Of a stretch of 64,000 nucleotides of DNA, positions 17,373 to 25,574 are shown one piece after another (the stretch's first letter is position 1; each line of letters begins with the position of its first letter). Location of the stretch: the NCBI GenBank assembly GCA_012729055.1, contig JAAYDW010000037.1, positions 119,028 to 183,027 on the forward strand, given 5' to 3'. Position numbers and translations under genes: made by a program. Under the pieces are notes generated by a model. It saw only the letters and a program-made list of their open reading frames with translations, was not told where the DNA came from and did not search any database. The DNA is from Deltaproteobacteria bacterium. GTDB taxonomy: Bacteria > Desulfobacterota > Syntrophia > Syntrophales > Smithellaceae.

Positions 17373-17400
17373 GCCCTTTCCGCCTGGGAGCGGAAAGGGC
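17373..17400. terminator. hairpin between convergent genes, likely bidirectional terminator
   Basis: GCCCTTTCCGC (17373-17383) and GCGGAAAGGGC (17390-17400) form a perfect 11-bp stem with a 6-base loop, between the ends of the M48 and Cache-like genes. There is no clear T-tract, so termination is probable but not certain. Confidence 0.55.
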
Positions 17401-17422
17401 TATCCATATTCGGCGTTGCCGG

Positions 17423-18646
17423 TCAGTTTTTCAAGTGGATCGTATAGAGCACCCCCAGATACCGCTGGCCGTCGAATACCGGCTGGAAGGTTAAAACGCC
17501 CGTCCGGCCCTCCAACAGCTGCAATTCGTAAGTGTCCGCCTTTTTTGCGTGCAGGATCCGGAGAAGCTCCCGGTCATCGGTTCTGCGCCCCGCAGCGTAA
17601 TTGTAATCGCGCAGGCTGTTCTCGCGGGGGTAGCCGAAACGGTTGATCCCTCTTTCATCCATCCACTGGACGCTGTAGAGGCCGGGCGTCGAATCGTAGA
17701 GGTCCTGGAAAAGCTTCAGCGCCGCCTTTTCGTCTCCGCCGGACAAAGAGCGCACCAGCGCCGGAGCGGCGGAATGCAAGGCGAGCTTCTGTTCAAGCGA
17801 AACCGCCGGCAGCACAATGCCTGTTTTCGTCTTTTCATCCGGATGCTCGACCTGAACGACCACCAGACGCCAGTCCGTTCCGTAGAGAGAAACCGTTCGC
17901 CAGTACGTTTTTTTCCGGACTGTCCGGCGTTGCGACTGGCCGAGAAACTCATAAATCCCGGAGCCGGCGGACGTCCCGGCAATTTGCCGCCCCAGCTTGA
18001 GCAGGCTGTCATAAGACCGGTACAGCGGATCGGAAAAAAGATTAAGCCCGATCTGGGGCTTGTCCACATCGTAAAGAATCATACCATGTTTATCCATTAC
18101 CCAGATGTTCACCGGTGTGCCGGCAAAGAGGCCGTCCAGAACGCCGCCCAGAAGCTTTTCCGGCTTGAACAAGAGGCTCACCGAACCAAGACGCTTCCCG
18201 TCGGGCGTTGCCACAGGGTATTCCGCGTCGATTGCGGGAAATCCTTCCACGGCCCGGAAGACGCCGCTCAAAACCGGTTTGCCGGTTTTCAGGATTCTTT
18301 GCACCTGCTCCTGTCCGGCAATATTCTTTCCCTCGAAACGCCGGAAAGGCGCCGGCTCCAGCGTGACCATCGTTCCCTGCATGTCGACGGCCGCGCAATC
18401 CACCGCATATGAAAATTTCGAACAAAGCGCCGACAGAGCTCCCCGCGCCTCTGGGCCGGTAAGACCGGACTTACCAAGCTTTTGTGCGGCGCGGCCCAGG
18501 CCGTCGTCAAGGCGGTTTAGCTCGACCGACAGATTTTGCGCCGCCTCCGCAAGGAGCGGCGGGGGATTCGCGGCGGCAAAAGCCGCGGATGCGTCCCCAC
18601 AGAGGAAGAGAACCGTTCCCAACAGCAAAAAGAAGATTTTTTTCAT
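17423..18646 (-). CDS. periplasmic Cache-domain-like sensor protein
   Basis: From the ATG at 18646 (MKKIFFLLLGTVLFLCGDASA) the product has 407 residues with a cleavable signal peptide and no further clear membrane segment. Two ligand-binding halves resembling Cache/PAS-like sensor modules are visible: IWVMDKHGMILYDVDKPQIGLNLFSD and VQWMDERGINRFGYPRENSLRDYNYA. These carry the D-x-x-G and G-x-N/x-F patterns of extracytoplasmic dCache domains. There is no output domain, so it could be a binding protein for a partner or a free sensor. The ligand is unknown. Confidence 0.65.
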   Translation of the reverse strand: MKKIFFLLLGTVLFLCGDASAAFAAANPPPLLAEAAQNLSVELNRLDDGLGRAAQKLGKSGLTGPEARGALSALCSKFSYAVDCAAVDMQGTMVTLEPAPFRRFEGKNIAGQEQVQRILKTGKPVLSGVFRAVEGFPAIDAEYPVATPDGKRLGSVSLLFKPEKLLGGVLDGLFAGTPVNIWVMDKHGMILYDVDKPQIGLNLFSDPLYRSYDSLLKLGRQIAGTSAGSGIYEFLGQSQRRTVRKKTYWRTVSLYGTDWRLVVVQVEHPDEKTKTGIVLPAVSLEQKLALHSAAPALVRSLSGGDEKAALKLFQDLYDSTPGLYSVQWMDERGINRFGYPRENSLRDYNYAAGRRTDDRELLRILHAKKADTYELQLLEGRTGVLTFQPVFDGQRYLGVLYTIHLKN

Positions 18647-18738
18647 GATGCACACTCGCTTTCTTATTCGGATGTCAGATATTTTCAAGAAGAGAGGCTG
18701 AGGCGCTGCCGGGGAAAAACGCCTCCGGCCGCCGGTTT

Positions 18739-19170
18739 TTACTGATCTTCATTCAACTCCGGAAAATCAAACACCACCGGCGTGCAGGTTCCCGCCACAA
18801 TGACCTGTATGCTGCCGTCCAGAATCCGTCCGGCGGCAAGGCGGTGAACCGTGATGAAATGCCGGTCGGGAGTCGAAAAATGTTTTGCGTAGAGGGAAAA
18901 TGTTTTGCCCTCCGTTCGGGCAAAGCTTTCTTCAATCTCGTCTTGCGCCTTAAATGTAAACAAAACAGCGAACCGTTTCGTCTGGTCCGCCGCGCTGTTT
19001 TCAACGGCGGTAACGGACAGGATGGTCGCCCGGCCCGGATAGCTTTTATAGCGGCACGGACCGCCGACCAGGGACTTTCCCGAAGAAAGAGGCGGCTGAG
19101 CCGTGCAGGACGCGAAAAGCACAAGCCCGGTAAAAATCACGTATAAAAATAATGCATGGCGACATTGCAC
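18739..19170 (-). CDS. putative lipoprotein of unknown function
   Basis: I start it at a GTG (19170) because AGGAGG lies 8 bases upstream and the following residues, QCRHALFLYVIFTGLVLFASC, make a lipoprotein signal with a lipobox. The 143-residue product then holds a small beta-rich domain with two Cys (GGPCRY and AGTCTP) that might pair. No family is recognised. The ORF-track ATG at 19245 would add 25 residues before the signal. It diverges from the coiled-coil lipoprotein gene at 19409. Confidence 0.6.
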   Translation of the reverse strand: MQCRHALFLYVIFTGLVLFASCTAQPPLSSGKSLVGGPCRYKSYPGRATILSVTAVENSAADQTKRFAVLFTFKAQDEIEESFARTEGKTFSLYAKHFSTPDRHFITVHRLAAGRILDGSIQVIVAGTCTPVVFDFPELNEDQ

Positions 19171-19325
19171 GGCAGAGGCCTCCTGCGGATCTTTGCGGAA
19201 CACCTTTATACAACGGTGTGCAACTTTAATACAAACCGGCCGCAAACGTCAATTTCAAAAACCATCGAGCCCGGAAAATGTCTGTACAGCGGGAGCGCAT
19301 CTGCAATCCGGCGTCACCATATCGC

Positions 19326-19354
19326 TTGACAGACGAACAGCCGATTTCTATACT
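19326..19354 (+). promoter_or_regulatory. sigma-70-type promoter for the coiled-coil lipoprotein
   Basis: A consensus TTGACA (19326-19331) and TATACT (19349-19354) are spaced by 17 bases. This is the best promoter match seen in the window, and it lies 55 bases before the ATG at 19409. Confidence 0.7.
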
Positions 19355-19408
19355 AATTTTACAGGCAAGGTTGGAAACGCGAACCGTTGCGAAAAGAAAG
19401 GGGTTGCG

Positions 19409-20011
19409 ATGAAAAAGCATTACATCAGCACGATTCTGATTATGTTTTTTGCCCTGGCCGTGATGGCTGGCTGCAACGGAGGCCAAAAGGGCCCGGCGCA
19501 ACTGGCGGTTAAAGCGGCGGAAGACGCGGTCAACGCGGCAAAGGCCGAAGCCGGCGCTTTCGATCCGGAGCAGATCGCCGCTTTGGAAAGCGCACTGGCG
19601 GAGACAAAAGACAAACTGGCGCGGGGGGAAATCAAAGACGCCCTGGAAGAGGCGCGGGGACTCGTTACCAAGGCCAAGGAAGTGATTGCCGAGGCCAAGG
19701 CAGAAAGAGACAAACTGACGCAGCAATGGATGGACCTGAGCGCTGAATTACCCAAAATGGTCGAGCGTATCCAGGCTCGCCTGGATGCGATTTCCGGATC
19801 CAGAAAGCTCCCGGCCGACATGACAAGGAAAAAACTGGCCCAAGCCAGGTCCGGACTCGAAGCCGCGAAGGAAGACTGGACCAGAGCGCAGGAAGATCAG
19901 CAATCCGGTAAACTCGCCGAGGCCGTTGCGGCGGCCGTTGCGGCGGAGGGACATTCAGTAAAAACTATGAAAATACTCGGGCTTGCCGTTTCAAATGACA
20001 AGCCGATGTAA
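19409..20011 (+). CDS. helical (coiled-coil) lipoprotein
   Basis: The ATG at 19409 is preceded by AGAAAGGGG. The first 22 residues, MKKHYISTILIMFFALAVMAGC, are a lipoprotein signal. The remaining ~180 residues are rich in Ala, Lys and Glu with heptad-like spacing (AAEDAVNAAKAEAG..., ALEEARGLVTKAKEVIAEAKAERDKL), so a long helical hairpin or coiled coil is likely. It may be an envelope-spanning or stalk lipoprotein. No specific family is recognised. It has its own strong promoter. Confidence 0.75.
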   Translation: MKKHYISTILIMFFALAVMAGCNGGQKGPAQLAVKAAEDAVNAAKAEAGAFDPEQIAALESALAETKDKLARGEIKDALEEARGLVTKAKEVIAEAKAERDKLTQQWMDLSAELPKMVERIQARLDAISGSRKLPADMTRKKLAQARSGLEAAKEDWTRAQEDQQSGKLAEAVAAAVAAEGHSVKTMKILGLAVSNDKPM

Positions 20012-20065
20012 ATGAATACGCGGTTCGCTGTTTAAAAATTTAGTTTCGCCGGCAACGAAAGTACG

Positions 20066-20497
20066 TCAACGTCCGCCACTGTGCCGGGGAAGAATCCAGG
20101 CCGCCAGAAGGCCCATCAGGCTGAACTCTCCGACGCCGAAGACCGCCCATTTCCAGACCAGCGAAAAAGGCAGCGGATACAAAACGTACGCATTGATATC
20201 AACCACCACCGCAAGCAAAAGACCGGTGCAGAAGCCGAAGAGCAGGCCGGTGCGAAAACTCTTTTTTTCAACCAGGCAAAGATAGATGAACACAAACAAC
20301 GCGCAAACCAGAAAAGTCGCTGCAATCGACAATCCCAGATAAGAGGAAAAGTCCGGGCGGCGCAGCGGCGCGATGGCGGCGTTGGCCTCGTCCAGAATGA
20401 TCAGGTGCACGAGCGCGTTGTACAACAGGGAAAAAGCAAAACACGCCAGAACCGTTGCAACGAATCTGGCCGGTCGAAATCCGTTCAGCAGTCCCAT
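20066..20497 (-). CDS. small polytopic membrane protein
   Basis: The ATG at 20497 (MGLLNGFRPARFVA) is preferred because GGAG lies upstream; the ORF track begins 21 codons earlier in hydrophilic sequence. The 143 residues hold four hydrophobic segments: FVATVLACFAFSLLYNALV, YLGLSIAATFLVCALFVFIYL, LLFGFCTGLLLAVVVDINAYV and WAVFGVGEFSLMGLLAAWI. No function is recognised. It is the last gene of a minus-strand envelope cluster behind the Mla-like genes. Confidence 0.6.
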   Translation of the reverse strand: MGLLNGFRPARFVATVLACFAFSLLYNALVHLIILDEANAAIAPLRRPDFSSYLGLSIAATFLVCALFVFIYLCLVEKKSFRTGLLFGFCTGLLLAVVVDINAYVLYPLPFSLVWKWAVFGVGEFSLMGLLAAWILPRHSGGR

Positions 20498-20571
20498 GAA
20501 TTCATCTCCGGAAAGCTTTTCTCCGCTTGGTGGATACGGTGTCGGTTCACTTATCCGCAACGGCGGCGCAT

Positions 20572-20913
20572 TTACGGCGTGATGTTTCTTCTCTTCATTT
20601 CCATGCGAACTTCAACACGGCGCTTGCGCAGATCCTCCGCGGTATAGCCGGTGCCTCCCGTGCCTACGCCCACACCGCCGCCGACTCCCCGGCCGATGCC
20701 GCCCACGCCGATGCCGAACGACGGACCCGTCTGCTTTTCCTGTTTTTCGATTTCATCGTTGAGACGATAGAAATATTCCAAAAGCTGCTCGTTGTTCATT
20801 TTTTTGAAATCTTCGTCGAGCATTTCCTTTGAGCCGCCGGCACAGCCCAGCACCAGCAGAGCGGCAAAACAAACCAGTACCCCCAACATTACAAGCATTC
20901 CCGCCTTCTTCAT
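20572..20913 (-). CDS. small lipoprotein with Gly-rich tract
   Basis: The ATG at 20913 is preceded by CGGAGG, giving 113 residues. MKKAGMLVMLGVLVCFAALLVLGC is a lipoprotein signal. A helical part (EMLDEDFKKMNNEQLLEYFYRLNDEIEKQEK) is followed by a glycine tract, FGIGVGGIGRGVGGGVGVGTGG, then a basic helix (EDLRKRRVEVRMEMKRR). The glycine tract resembles membrane-inserting segments of small envelope proteins. No family is assigned. Confidence 0.6.
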   Translation of the reverse strand: MKKAGMLVMLGVLVCFAALLVLGCAGGSKEMLDEDFKKMNNEQLLEYFYRLNDEIEKQEKQTGPSFGIGVGGIGRGVGGGVGVGTGGTGYTAEDLRKRRVEVRMEMKRRNITP

Positions 20914-20960
20914 TTCAACCTCCGATTGTTTCATGTGCCGATATGTCATCAAACTGATTT

Positions 20961-21632
20961 TCAGTTCATTTTTTTCAAAAGCAGCAGCCTGTCCCGGATC
21001 CGGCCGGCTTTTACGGCATCGCCATTTGACTCGTAATAGTTCTGCAACCGGTCGAGATAGGCCCAGAGCGGTCTTTTCCAGCCATTGGCCGAGGCGGTGG
21101 CAACGGCGATCTGTAAAATTTGCTCATCATAAGGCAGGTAGCGGACCCAGACACCGCAGGCAATCAGGCGCGACAGGGGATCTTCGATCGCGGTCATTGC
21201 CCGGACGGCCAAAGCAGGATCCTTTGTGGAAACGGCTTTCAGGACGTCCGCATAGCGCGCGGGCAGCAGGCCCGGATCGACGGCGCTGAAGTTGCCTTTT
21301 AAAAAATGGCAGTAGGCCATATTGGCGGGAAGCGGGTCTTGGCGGTAGAGTCTGGCGAATTCCGTCGTCTCGAAGCTTTCCAGCGCAGCGGCATGCAGCC
21401 CGAATTTGGTCAGATAGGCCAGGGAAAGCAAATTCATGTCGTTGCCGGCGGCAATTTCCCGCACGGCCTTTAAAAAATGCGGCTCGGAGGCGTCTTCCCT
21501 GCCGGACAGAAAATACGTCTTATAGTTTTCCAGATGGCGGTAGCCGTTTTCCTGCCAGTCGGGAAGAACCGCACTCTGACCGCAGGCGGACACAAGCAGG
21601 ACCATCATCAGTAAAACAGGAACTTTTCTCAT
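20961..21632 (-). CDS. putative lipoprotein with helical repeats, cotranscribed with mlaD-like gene
   Basis: MRKVPVLLMMVLLVSAC is a lipoprotein signal. The remaining ~205 residues are helical, with TPR-like spacing (FLKAVREIAAGNDMNLLSLAYLTKFGLHAAALESF). Its ATG overlaps the MlaD-like stop in ATGA, so it is translationally coupled and may act as an auxiliary lipoprotein of the transporter. It does not resemble MlaA (VacJ). Function is inferred only from context. Confidence 0.65.
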   Translation of the reverse strand: MRKVPVLLMMVLLVSACGQSAVLPDWQENGYRHLENYKTYFLSGREDASEPHFLKAVREIAAGNDMNLLSLAYLTKFGLHAAALESFETTEFARLYRQDPLPANMAYCHFLKGNFSAVDPGLLPARYADVLKAVSTKDPALAVRAMTAIEDPLSRLIACGVWVRYLPYDEQILQIAVATASANGWKRPLWAYLDRLQNYYESNGDAVKAGRIRDRLLLLKKMN

Positions 21633-22576
21633 GGCGCTTTAAACTCCGGGTTTTTCCGGGTACCGATGAGACCCTCCATTTTTTTCACAATATCGGTCAG
21701 AGAATCAACAAGATCATCGATATCGGAGCGGAGAATCTCAAAGTCCCGGGTGCCGGCAGAGGCATCTGAGCTTATTGTGTTAATATTATCAATTGTTTTA
21801 TCAAGTTTTTGCAGTTTCCCGATCATATCCTTTAATATAACATTTGCCTGAGGAAGGGCCCCTTCCGAACCGTAGAGCTGCTCATCCGTCCGGTCCGCCA
21901 TTTTATCCACCTTAATCAGCAGCCGATCAACGTTGTTAGTGATATCTTTCAGTTTTTTCAGAGAATCGTTGAGGGATCGGAGACTTTCCTCATCGGAAAT
22001 CGCCATTTCGGCCAGGGATTTCTTGGACGCCAGATTGGTTGTGATTTTTTCGGCGTTACCCAGCACCCGGTTCAAATCGCCCTTGGGATCGGAAAGATTG
22101 CGTGTCAGGCGTTCAGCATGCTCGGCAATTTGCGCCACTTTCTCCAGGACCGGTTCTATTCGGGCAATCGCATCGTTAATATCATTGACAATGGAGACTT
22201 GCGGAATTTGATTTTCAGCAAGCGGCGGACTTTTCAGATTGACCGTACTCACGACAATCTGCGCCGAACCGATCAGCGGACGGTAAAGGATGAAACTGCT
22301 GTCGGAACGGATCCATTTGACGTGGCGGTCGGGAATCTTAATTTTGATCAGCACCAGGCCTTCGTCATTGAGTTCCAGAGCCGCCACTTTACCGATGTCA
22401 AATCCGGAAAAAACCACCGGCATACCGGCGGCAAAGCCGTCACCGGAACGGGAAGAAAGCGTAAATGTATGAGTTTGTTCGAAAACACCTTTTCCCGTCG
22501 CCAGATACAGGAGAGCCGCTATGAGAATAACGACTGTGCAACCAATAAAAAGACCGACTTTCAAATCCCGGCTCAT
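21629..22576 (-). CDS. MlaD/MCE-domain substrate-binding protein
   Basis: I start at the ATG at 22576, which overlaps the ATPase-like gene in ATGA. One N-terminal membrane segment (LKVGLFIGCTVVILIAALLYLATG) is followed by an MCE domain (residues ~40-120, SGDGFAAGMPVVFSGFDIGKVAALEL). A long helical region to residue 315 follows. MCE proteins form periplasmic rings that pass lipids between membranes. The gene order permease, ATPase-like, MCE, lipoprotein fits an Mla-type transporter. The lipid moved is unknown. Confidence 0.88.
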   Translation of the reverse strand: MSRDLKVGLFIGCTVVILIAALLYLATGKGVFEQTHTFTLSSRSGDGFAAGMPVVFSGFDIGKVAALELNDEGLVLIKIKIPDRHVKWIRSDSSFILYRPLIGSAQIVVSTVNLKSPPLAENQIPQVSIVNDINDAIARIEPVLEKVAQIAEHAERLTRNLSDPKGDLNRVLGNAEKITTNLASKKSLAEMAISDEESLRSLNDSLKKLKDITNNVDRLLIKVDKMADRTDEQLYGSEGALPQANVILKDMIGKLQKLDKTIDNINTISSDASAGTRDFEILRSDIDDLVDSLTDIVKKMEGLIGTRKNPEFKAP

Positions 22577-22986
22577 GAGCCCGCTCCGCCATACTTTTCT
22601 TTCATCCATGAATAATCATATATATGACAGCTAAAATACAAATCGTCAATTTTTTTCAAGGCGGCCATGACGGGCGCAAAATCTTTTAGCTGCGGAATCA
22701 TTTTAAAGGGCTGGTCGATCAGGATCCTGGCATCGCGCACCATTGCCGCGCGCAGCAGCATTACGTAAAATCTCTCCTCCGGCGTCAGGGCAGGATTCCG
22801 CCGCAGCGCGATGTGCGCCAGGCCGAGACGGTCCAGAAGCTCCAAGGCCAACCGGCGGGCCTCCCGCATCGGCATATTTTCGTGATAGGCTTTAATGAGC
22901 GCAATGTTCAGATAAGCCTCCTGATTGGAAATGAGAGGCACATCGGAGGAAACGGGAGCCGCCTGTAAGCGATAATTCTGCGTCAA
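22573..22986 (-). CDS. degenerate ABC ATPase (MlaF-like), no Walker A
   Basis: The 137 residues align by eye with the second half of MlaF-type ATPases: PLISNQEAYLNIAL (after the Q-loop), LALELLDRLGLAHIAL, LTPEERFYVMLLRAAM in place of LSGG...RVALARA, and ARILIDQPF in place of LLLDEPF. The Walker B Glu is thus Gln and the LSGG signature is gone. Only 45 bases separate it from the permease stop, so there is no room for a Walker A half. Its start is uncertain: the track uses TTG, and the frame is open upstream without an ATG. It is either a decayed subunit or a structural one that does not hydrolyse ATP. Confidence 0.65.
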   Translation of the reverse strand: MTQNYRLQAAPVSSDVPLISNQEAYLNIALIKAYHENMPMREARRLALELLDRLGLAHIALRRNPALTPEERFYVMLLRAAMVRDARILIDQPFKMIPQLKDFAPVMAALKKIDDLYFSCHIYDYSWMKEKYGGAGS

Positions 22987-23030
22987 AAGGCTTTGCGCGG
23001 CCTGTAGCGCCTGTTCGCTATCAAAAAAAT

Positions 23031-23816
23031 TTAAAACAATTTTGTCACTAATGACAGCACCTCGATAATCAGTATGGCCGAAAAGACATTTACCATCCCC
23101 CGGGAAACGGCGACGGGGATGCTGGTCAATTCATGCGATGCCCGCAAACCGAATCGAATGGGAATCAGAGTAATAAAAAAACCAAAAATGCCGCACTTGA
23201 CAAGCGCAATCACTATATCAGAAAAATTCGTTGAAATTAACAGTATCTTTGAATAAACATCCATGCCCATGCCGAAGATCAGACGAGAAAAAAGAATGCC
23301 GCTCACAAGCAGGACAATCGAACAAAGGCTGCTGAGCAGCACAATGGAGATAATTCCGTTGATAACGCGGGGTGCCAGCAGATAGTCGATCACGTCAATC
23401 CGGAAGGTTTCGAGCGTTTTAATCTCTCTGTTCACTTTCATGACGGCCATTTCCGTATTGATGGCCGCACTGGAGCGCAGCGTAATGAGCAAGACGGTCA
23501 AAAAAGGCGCAAGTTCCGTCACGATCAAGCCCATCAGGACATGGCCGATAAAATCCGTGAGACCGAACTGTTTGAGCAGCGTAAAGACGATACCGATCAG
23601 GAGCGAACCGAAAACGATGGAAACCAACAGAAAAACGGGCAAAATCTGAACGGATGTGAAATAAATTTGATTGACAAGGACTTCGCGCATGGCGCTCGAG
23701 TAGGTCTTGCGCTGGAAGATGCGCAGAAAAACCCGGCCGGAAAAGGCGATCGTGTCGGCAAACGCCAGAAATAGCATAGTGGCGCGATGTCCCAGATTTT
23801 CCCAGAAAGAAATCAT
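23031..23816 (-). CDS. MlaE-family ABC transporter permease
   Basis: This 261-residue membrane protein has the MlaE (YrbE) pattern: an amphipathic N-terminal helix, five or six membrane segments and the conserved EL(A)PxLTxLLxxxRxxxAxxxE block (TELAPFLTVLLITLRSSAAINTE). An AGGGAGAGGAC site precedes the ATG. It is the first gene of the Mla-like operon on the minus strand. With the partner ATPase degenerate, energy coupling would need another ATPase. Confidence 0.88.
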   Translation of the reverse strand: MISFWENLGHRATMLFLAFADTIAFSGRVFLRIFQRKTYSSAMREVLVNQIYFTSVQILPVFLLVSIVFGSLLIGIVFTLLKQFGLTDFIGHVLMGLIVTELAPFLTVLLITLRSSAAINTEMAVMKVNREIKTLETFRIDVIDYLLAPRVINGIISIVLLSSLCSIVLLVSGILFSRLIFGMGMDVYSKILLISTNFSDIVIALVKCGIFGFFITLIPIRFGLRASHELTSIPVAVSRGMVNVFSAILIIEVLSLVTKLF

Positions 23817-23893
23817 GTCCTCTCCCTTGACGGAGTCCTATCCTAACACAGGAGAACGAAGACTTCAAACGGCCATTAACAGGACGTTTTGCA

Positions 23894-23921
23894 TTGACAA
23901 ATTCCCTCACGTCGTTATATT
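23894..23921 (+). promoter_or_regulatory. sigma-70-type promoter for htrA
   Basis: TTGACA (23894-23899) and TATATT (23916-23921) are spaced by 16 bases, about 70 bases before the htrA ATG. The divergent mlaE-like gene starts at 23816. Confidence 0.6.
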
Positions 23922-23990
23922 CAAACGAGCTTAAGAAATTGAAACATAGATGAAAAACACCCCTGTGCGTGTTGACCTTGGAGGAAAGAT

Positions 23991-25457
23991 ATGAAAAATT
24001 CAAACCGAAAAACTTTTTTTATGTTCCTGATGGCCTTTCTGGTCGCTTTTTTTATTGTGTCCGTCGTTGGGGTACTGCGCTCTTCGTTTATGACCTCGGG
24101 CGCGCCCGAGATCCCGGCGGCGCAGGCGATCCCCGCGCTTTCGGAGAGCGCAATGAAAACTCCCGTATCCTTTTCCGATCTTTCCGAACGTGTTAAACCG
24201 GCGGTCGTCAACATCAGCACATCCAAAACCTATAAAGGGCGAGGCGGATTCGGGGCGCCGTTCGGCGGATCCCCGTTCGGAGACGACTTCTTCGACCGCT
24301 TCTTCGGCGACATGCCGCGCCGGGAATTCAAGCAGCGAAGCCTGGGCTCCGGTTTCATCATCAGTGCCGACGGGTACATTTTCACCAATAATCATGTCGT
24401 CGAGCAGGCGGATAAAATTCTGGTCAAAATATCGGATGGCAAGGAATATGAAGCCAAGGTGATCGGAACGGACGCCAATACGGACATCGCACTTATTAAA
24501 ATCAAACCGGACAACAGCCTGCCGATCGCCGATATCGGTGATTCCGACAAGGTCCGCGTGGGCGAATGGGTAATTGCCATCGGCAATCCCTTTGGTCTAG
24601 ATGCCACCGTGACGGCCGGCATCGTCAGCGCCAAAGGACGTGTGATCGGAGCGGGTCCTTACGATAACTTTATTCAAACGGATGCCTCGATCAATCCGGG
24701 CAATAGCGGCGGACCTTTATTCAACATGGAAGGCAAAGTCATCGGCATCAATACGGCCATTGTCGCGCAGGGCCAGGGTATCGGTTTTGCCATCCCCATC
24801 AACATGGCGAAAAGCATTCTGGCCGACCTGAAGACCAAGGGAAAAGTGACGCGCGGCTGGCTGGGAATTTCCGTCCAGGATATTTCCGACGATATCGCGG
24901 CGAGCCTCAATCACAAGAGCAAGCAGGGCGCGCTGGTGTCGGATGTTTTTCAAGGCGACCCGGCCGACAAGGCAGGTATCAAGGTTGGAGACATAATCAC
25001 CGAAATCAACGGCAAAGCCGTCAAGGACACGCATGATCTTCTGCTCACGATTGCGGGGCTGAAAGTCGGGCAAAAAATGAACGTCAAGGTGATTCGCGAT
25101 GGTAAGGAAATGACGTTCCAGGTGACGGTGGCGGAGCGCAGGGAAAATGTCGCCGCGGACACGGAAAAATCCAGCCGCTTTCAGTTCGGCATTGCCGCAC
25201 AGGACATCACTCCGGATATGGCCAGAAGTTTGGGCATTCCGCGTGAAGGCGTCATCGTGGCTGACGTGCAGCCCGGCAGTTCGGCCGATGAAGTGGGCAT
25301 CCAAGCCCAGGACGTGATTGTGCAGGTTAACCGGGTAAAGATCCGCTCTATGAAAGATTATACCCGTGAAATAGCCAAGGCGGCGGAAAAGAAGACCGCG
25401 GCGCTGTTGATCAAACGCGGCAGATCGCAGTTTTTCGTCGTTCTCAAGCAACAGTAG
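23991..25457 (+). CDS. Do/HtrA-family periplasmic serine protease
   Basis: This 488-residue protease has an N-terminal membrane anchor or signal (FMFLMAFLVAFFIVSVVGV). The chymotrypsin-like domain carries the triad H135 (TNNHVVE), D165 (NTDIAL) and S239 (NPGNSGGP). Two PDZ domains follow, the first starting near residue 285 (RGWLGISVQDIS) and the second near residue 395 (FGIAAQDITPDMA). A Phe/Gly-rich loop (FGGSPFGDDFFDRFFG) matches the LA loop of DegP/DegQ types. It degrades or refolds damaged envelope proteins. It has its own promoter and a strong terminator. Confidence 0.95.
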   Translation: MKNSNRKTFFMFLMAFLVAFFIVSVVGVLRSSFMTSGAPEIPAAQAIPALSESAMKTPVSFSDLSERVKPAVVNISTSKTYKGRGGFGAPFGGSPFGDDFFDRFFGDMPRREFKQRSLGSGFIISADGYIFTNNHVVEQADKILVKISDGKEYEAKVIGTDANTDIALIKIKPDNSLPIADIGDSDKVRVGEWVIAIGNPFGLDATVTAGIVSAKGRVIGAGPYDNFIQTDASINPGNSGGPLFNMEGKVIGINTAIVAQGQGIGFAIPINMAKSILADLKTKGKVTRGWLGISVQDISDDIAASLNHKSKQGALVSDVFQGDPADKAGIKVGDIITEINGKAVKDTHDLLLTIAGLKVGQKMNVKVIRDGKEMTFQVTVAERRENVAADTEKSSRFQFGIAAQDITPDMARSLGIPREGVIVADVQPGSSADEVGIQAQDVIVQVNRVKIRSMKDYTREIAKAAEKKTAALLIKRGRSQFFVVLKQQ

Positions 25458-25479
25458 CAAAATACCCGCAACAAGAGCA

Positions 25480-25510
25480 AAAAGGCAGACCGTTCGGTCT
25501 GCCTTTTTTT
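25480..25510 (+). terminator. rho-independent terminator after htrA
   Basis: GGCAGACC (25484-25491) and GGTCTGCC (25496-25503) pair around a GTTC loop, followed by seven T and preceded by A residues. This is a textbook terminator between htrA and the PHP gene. Confidence 0.93.
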
Positions 25511-25574
25511 ATCCACCGGCAAACGCCGGCAAATTGCCGTAGACAAAAGTCTGTAAAAGATTTAAACACGCAAC

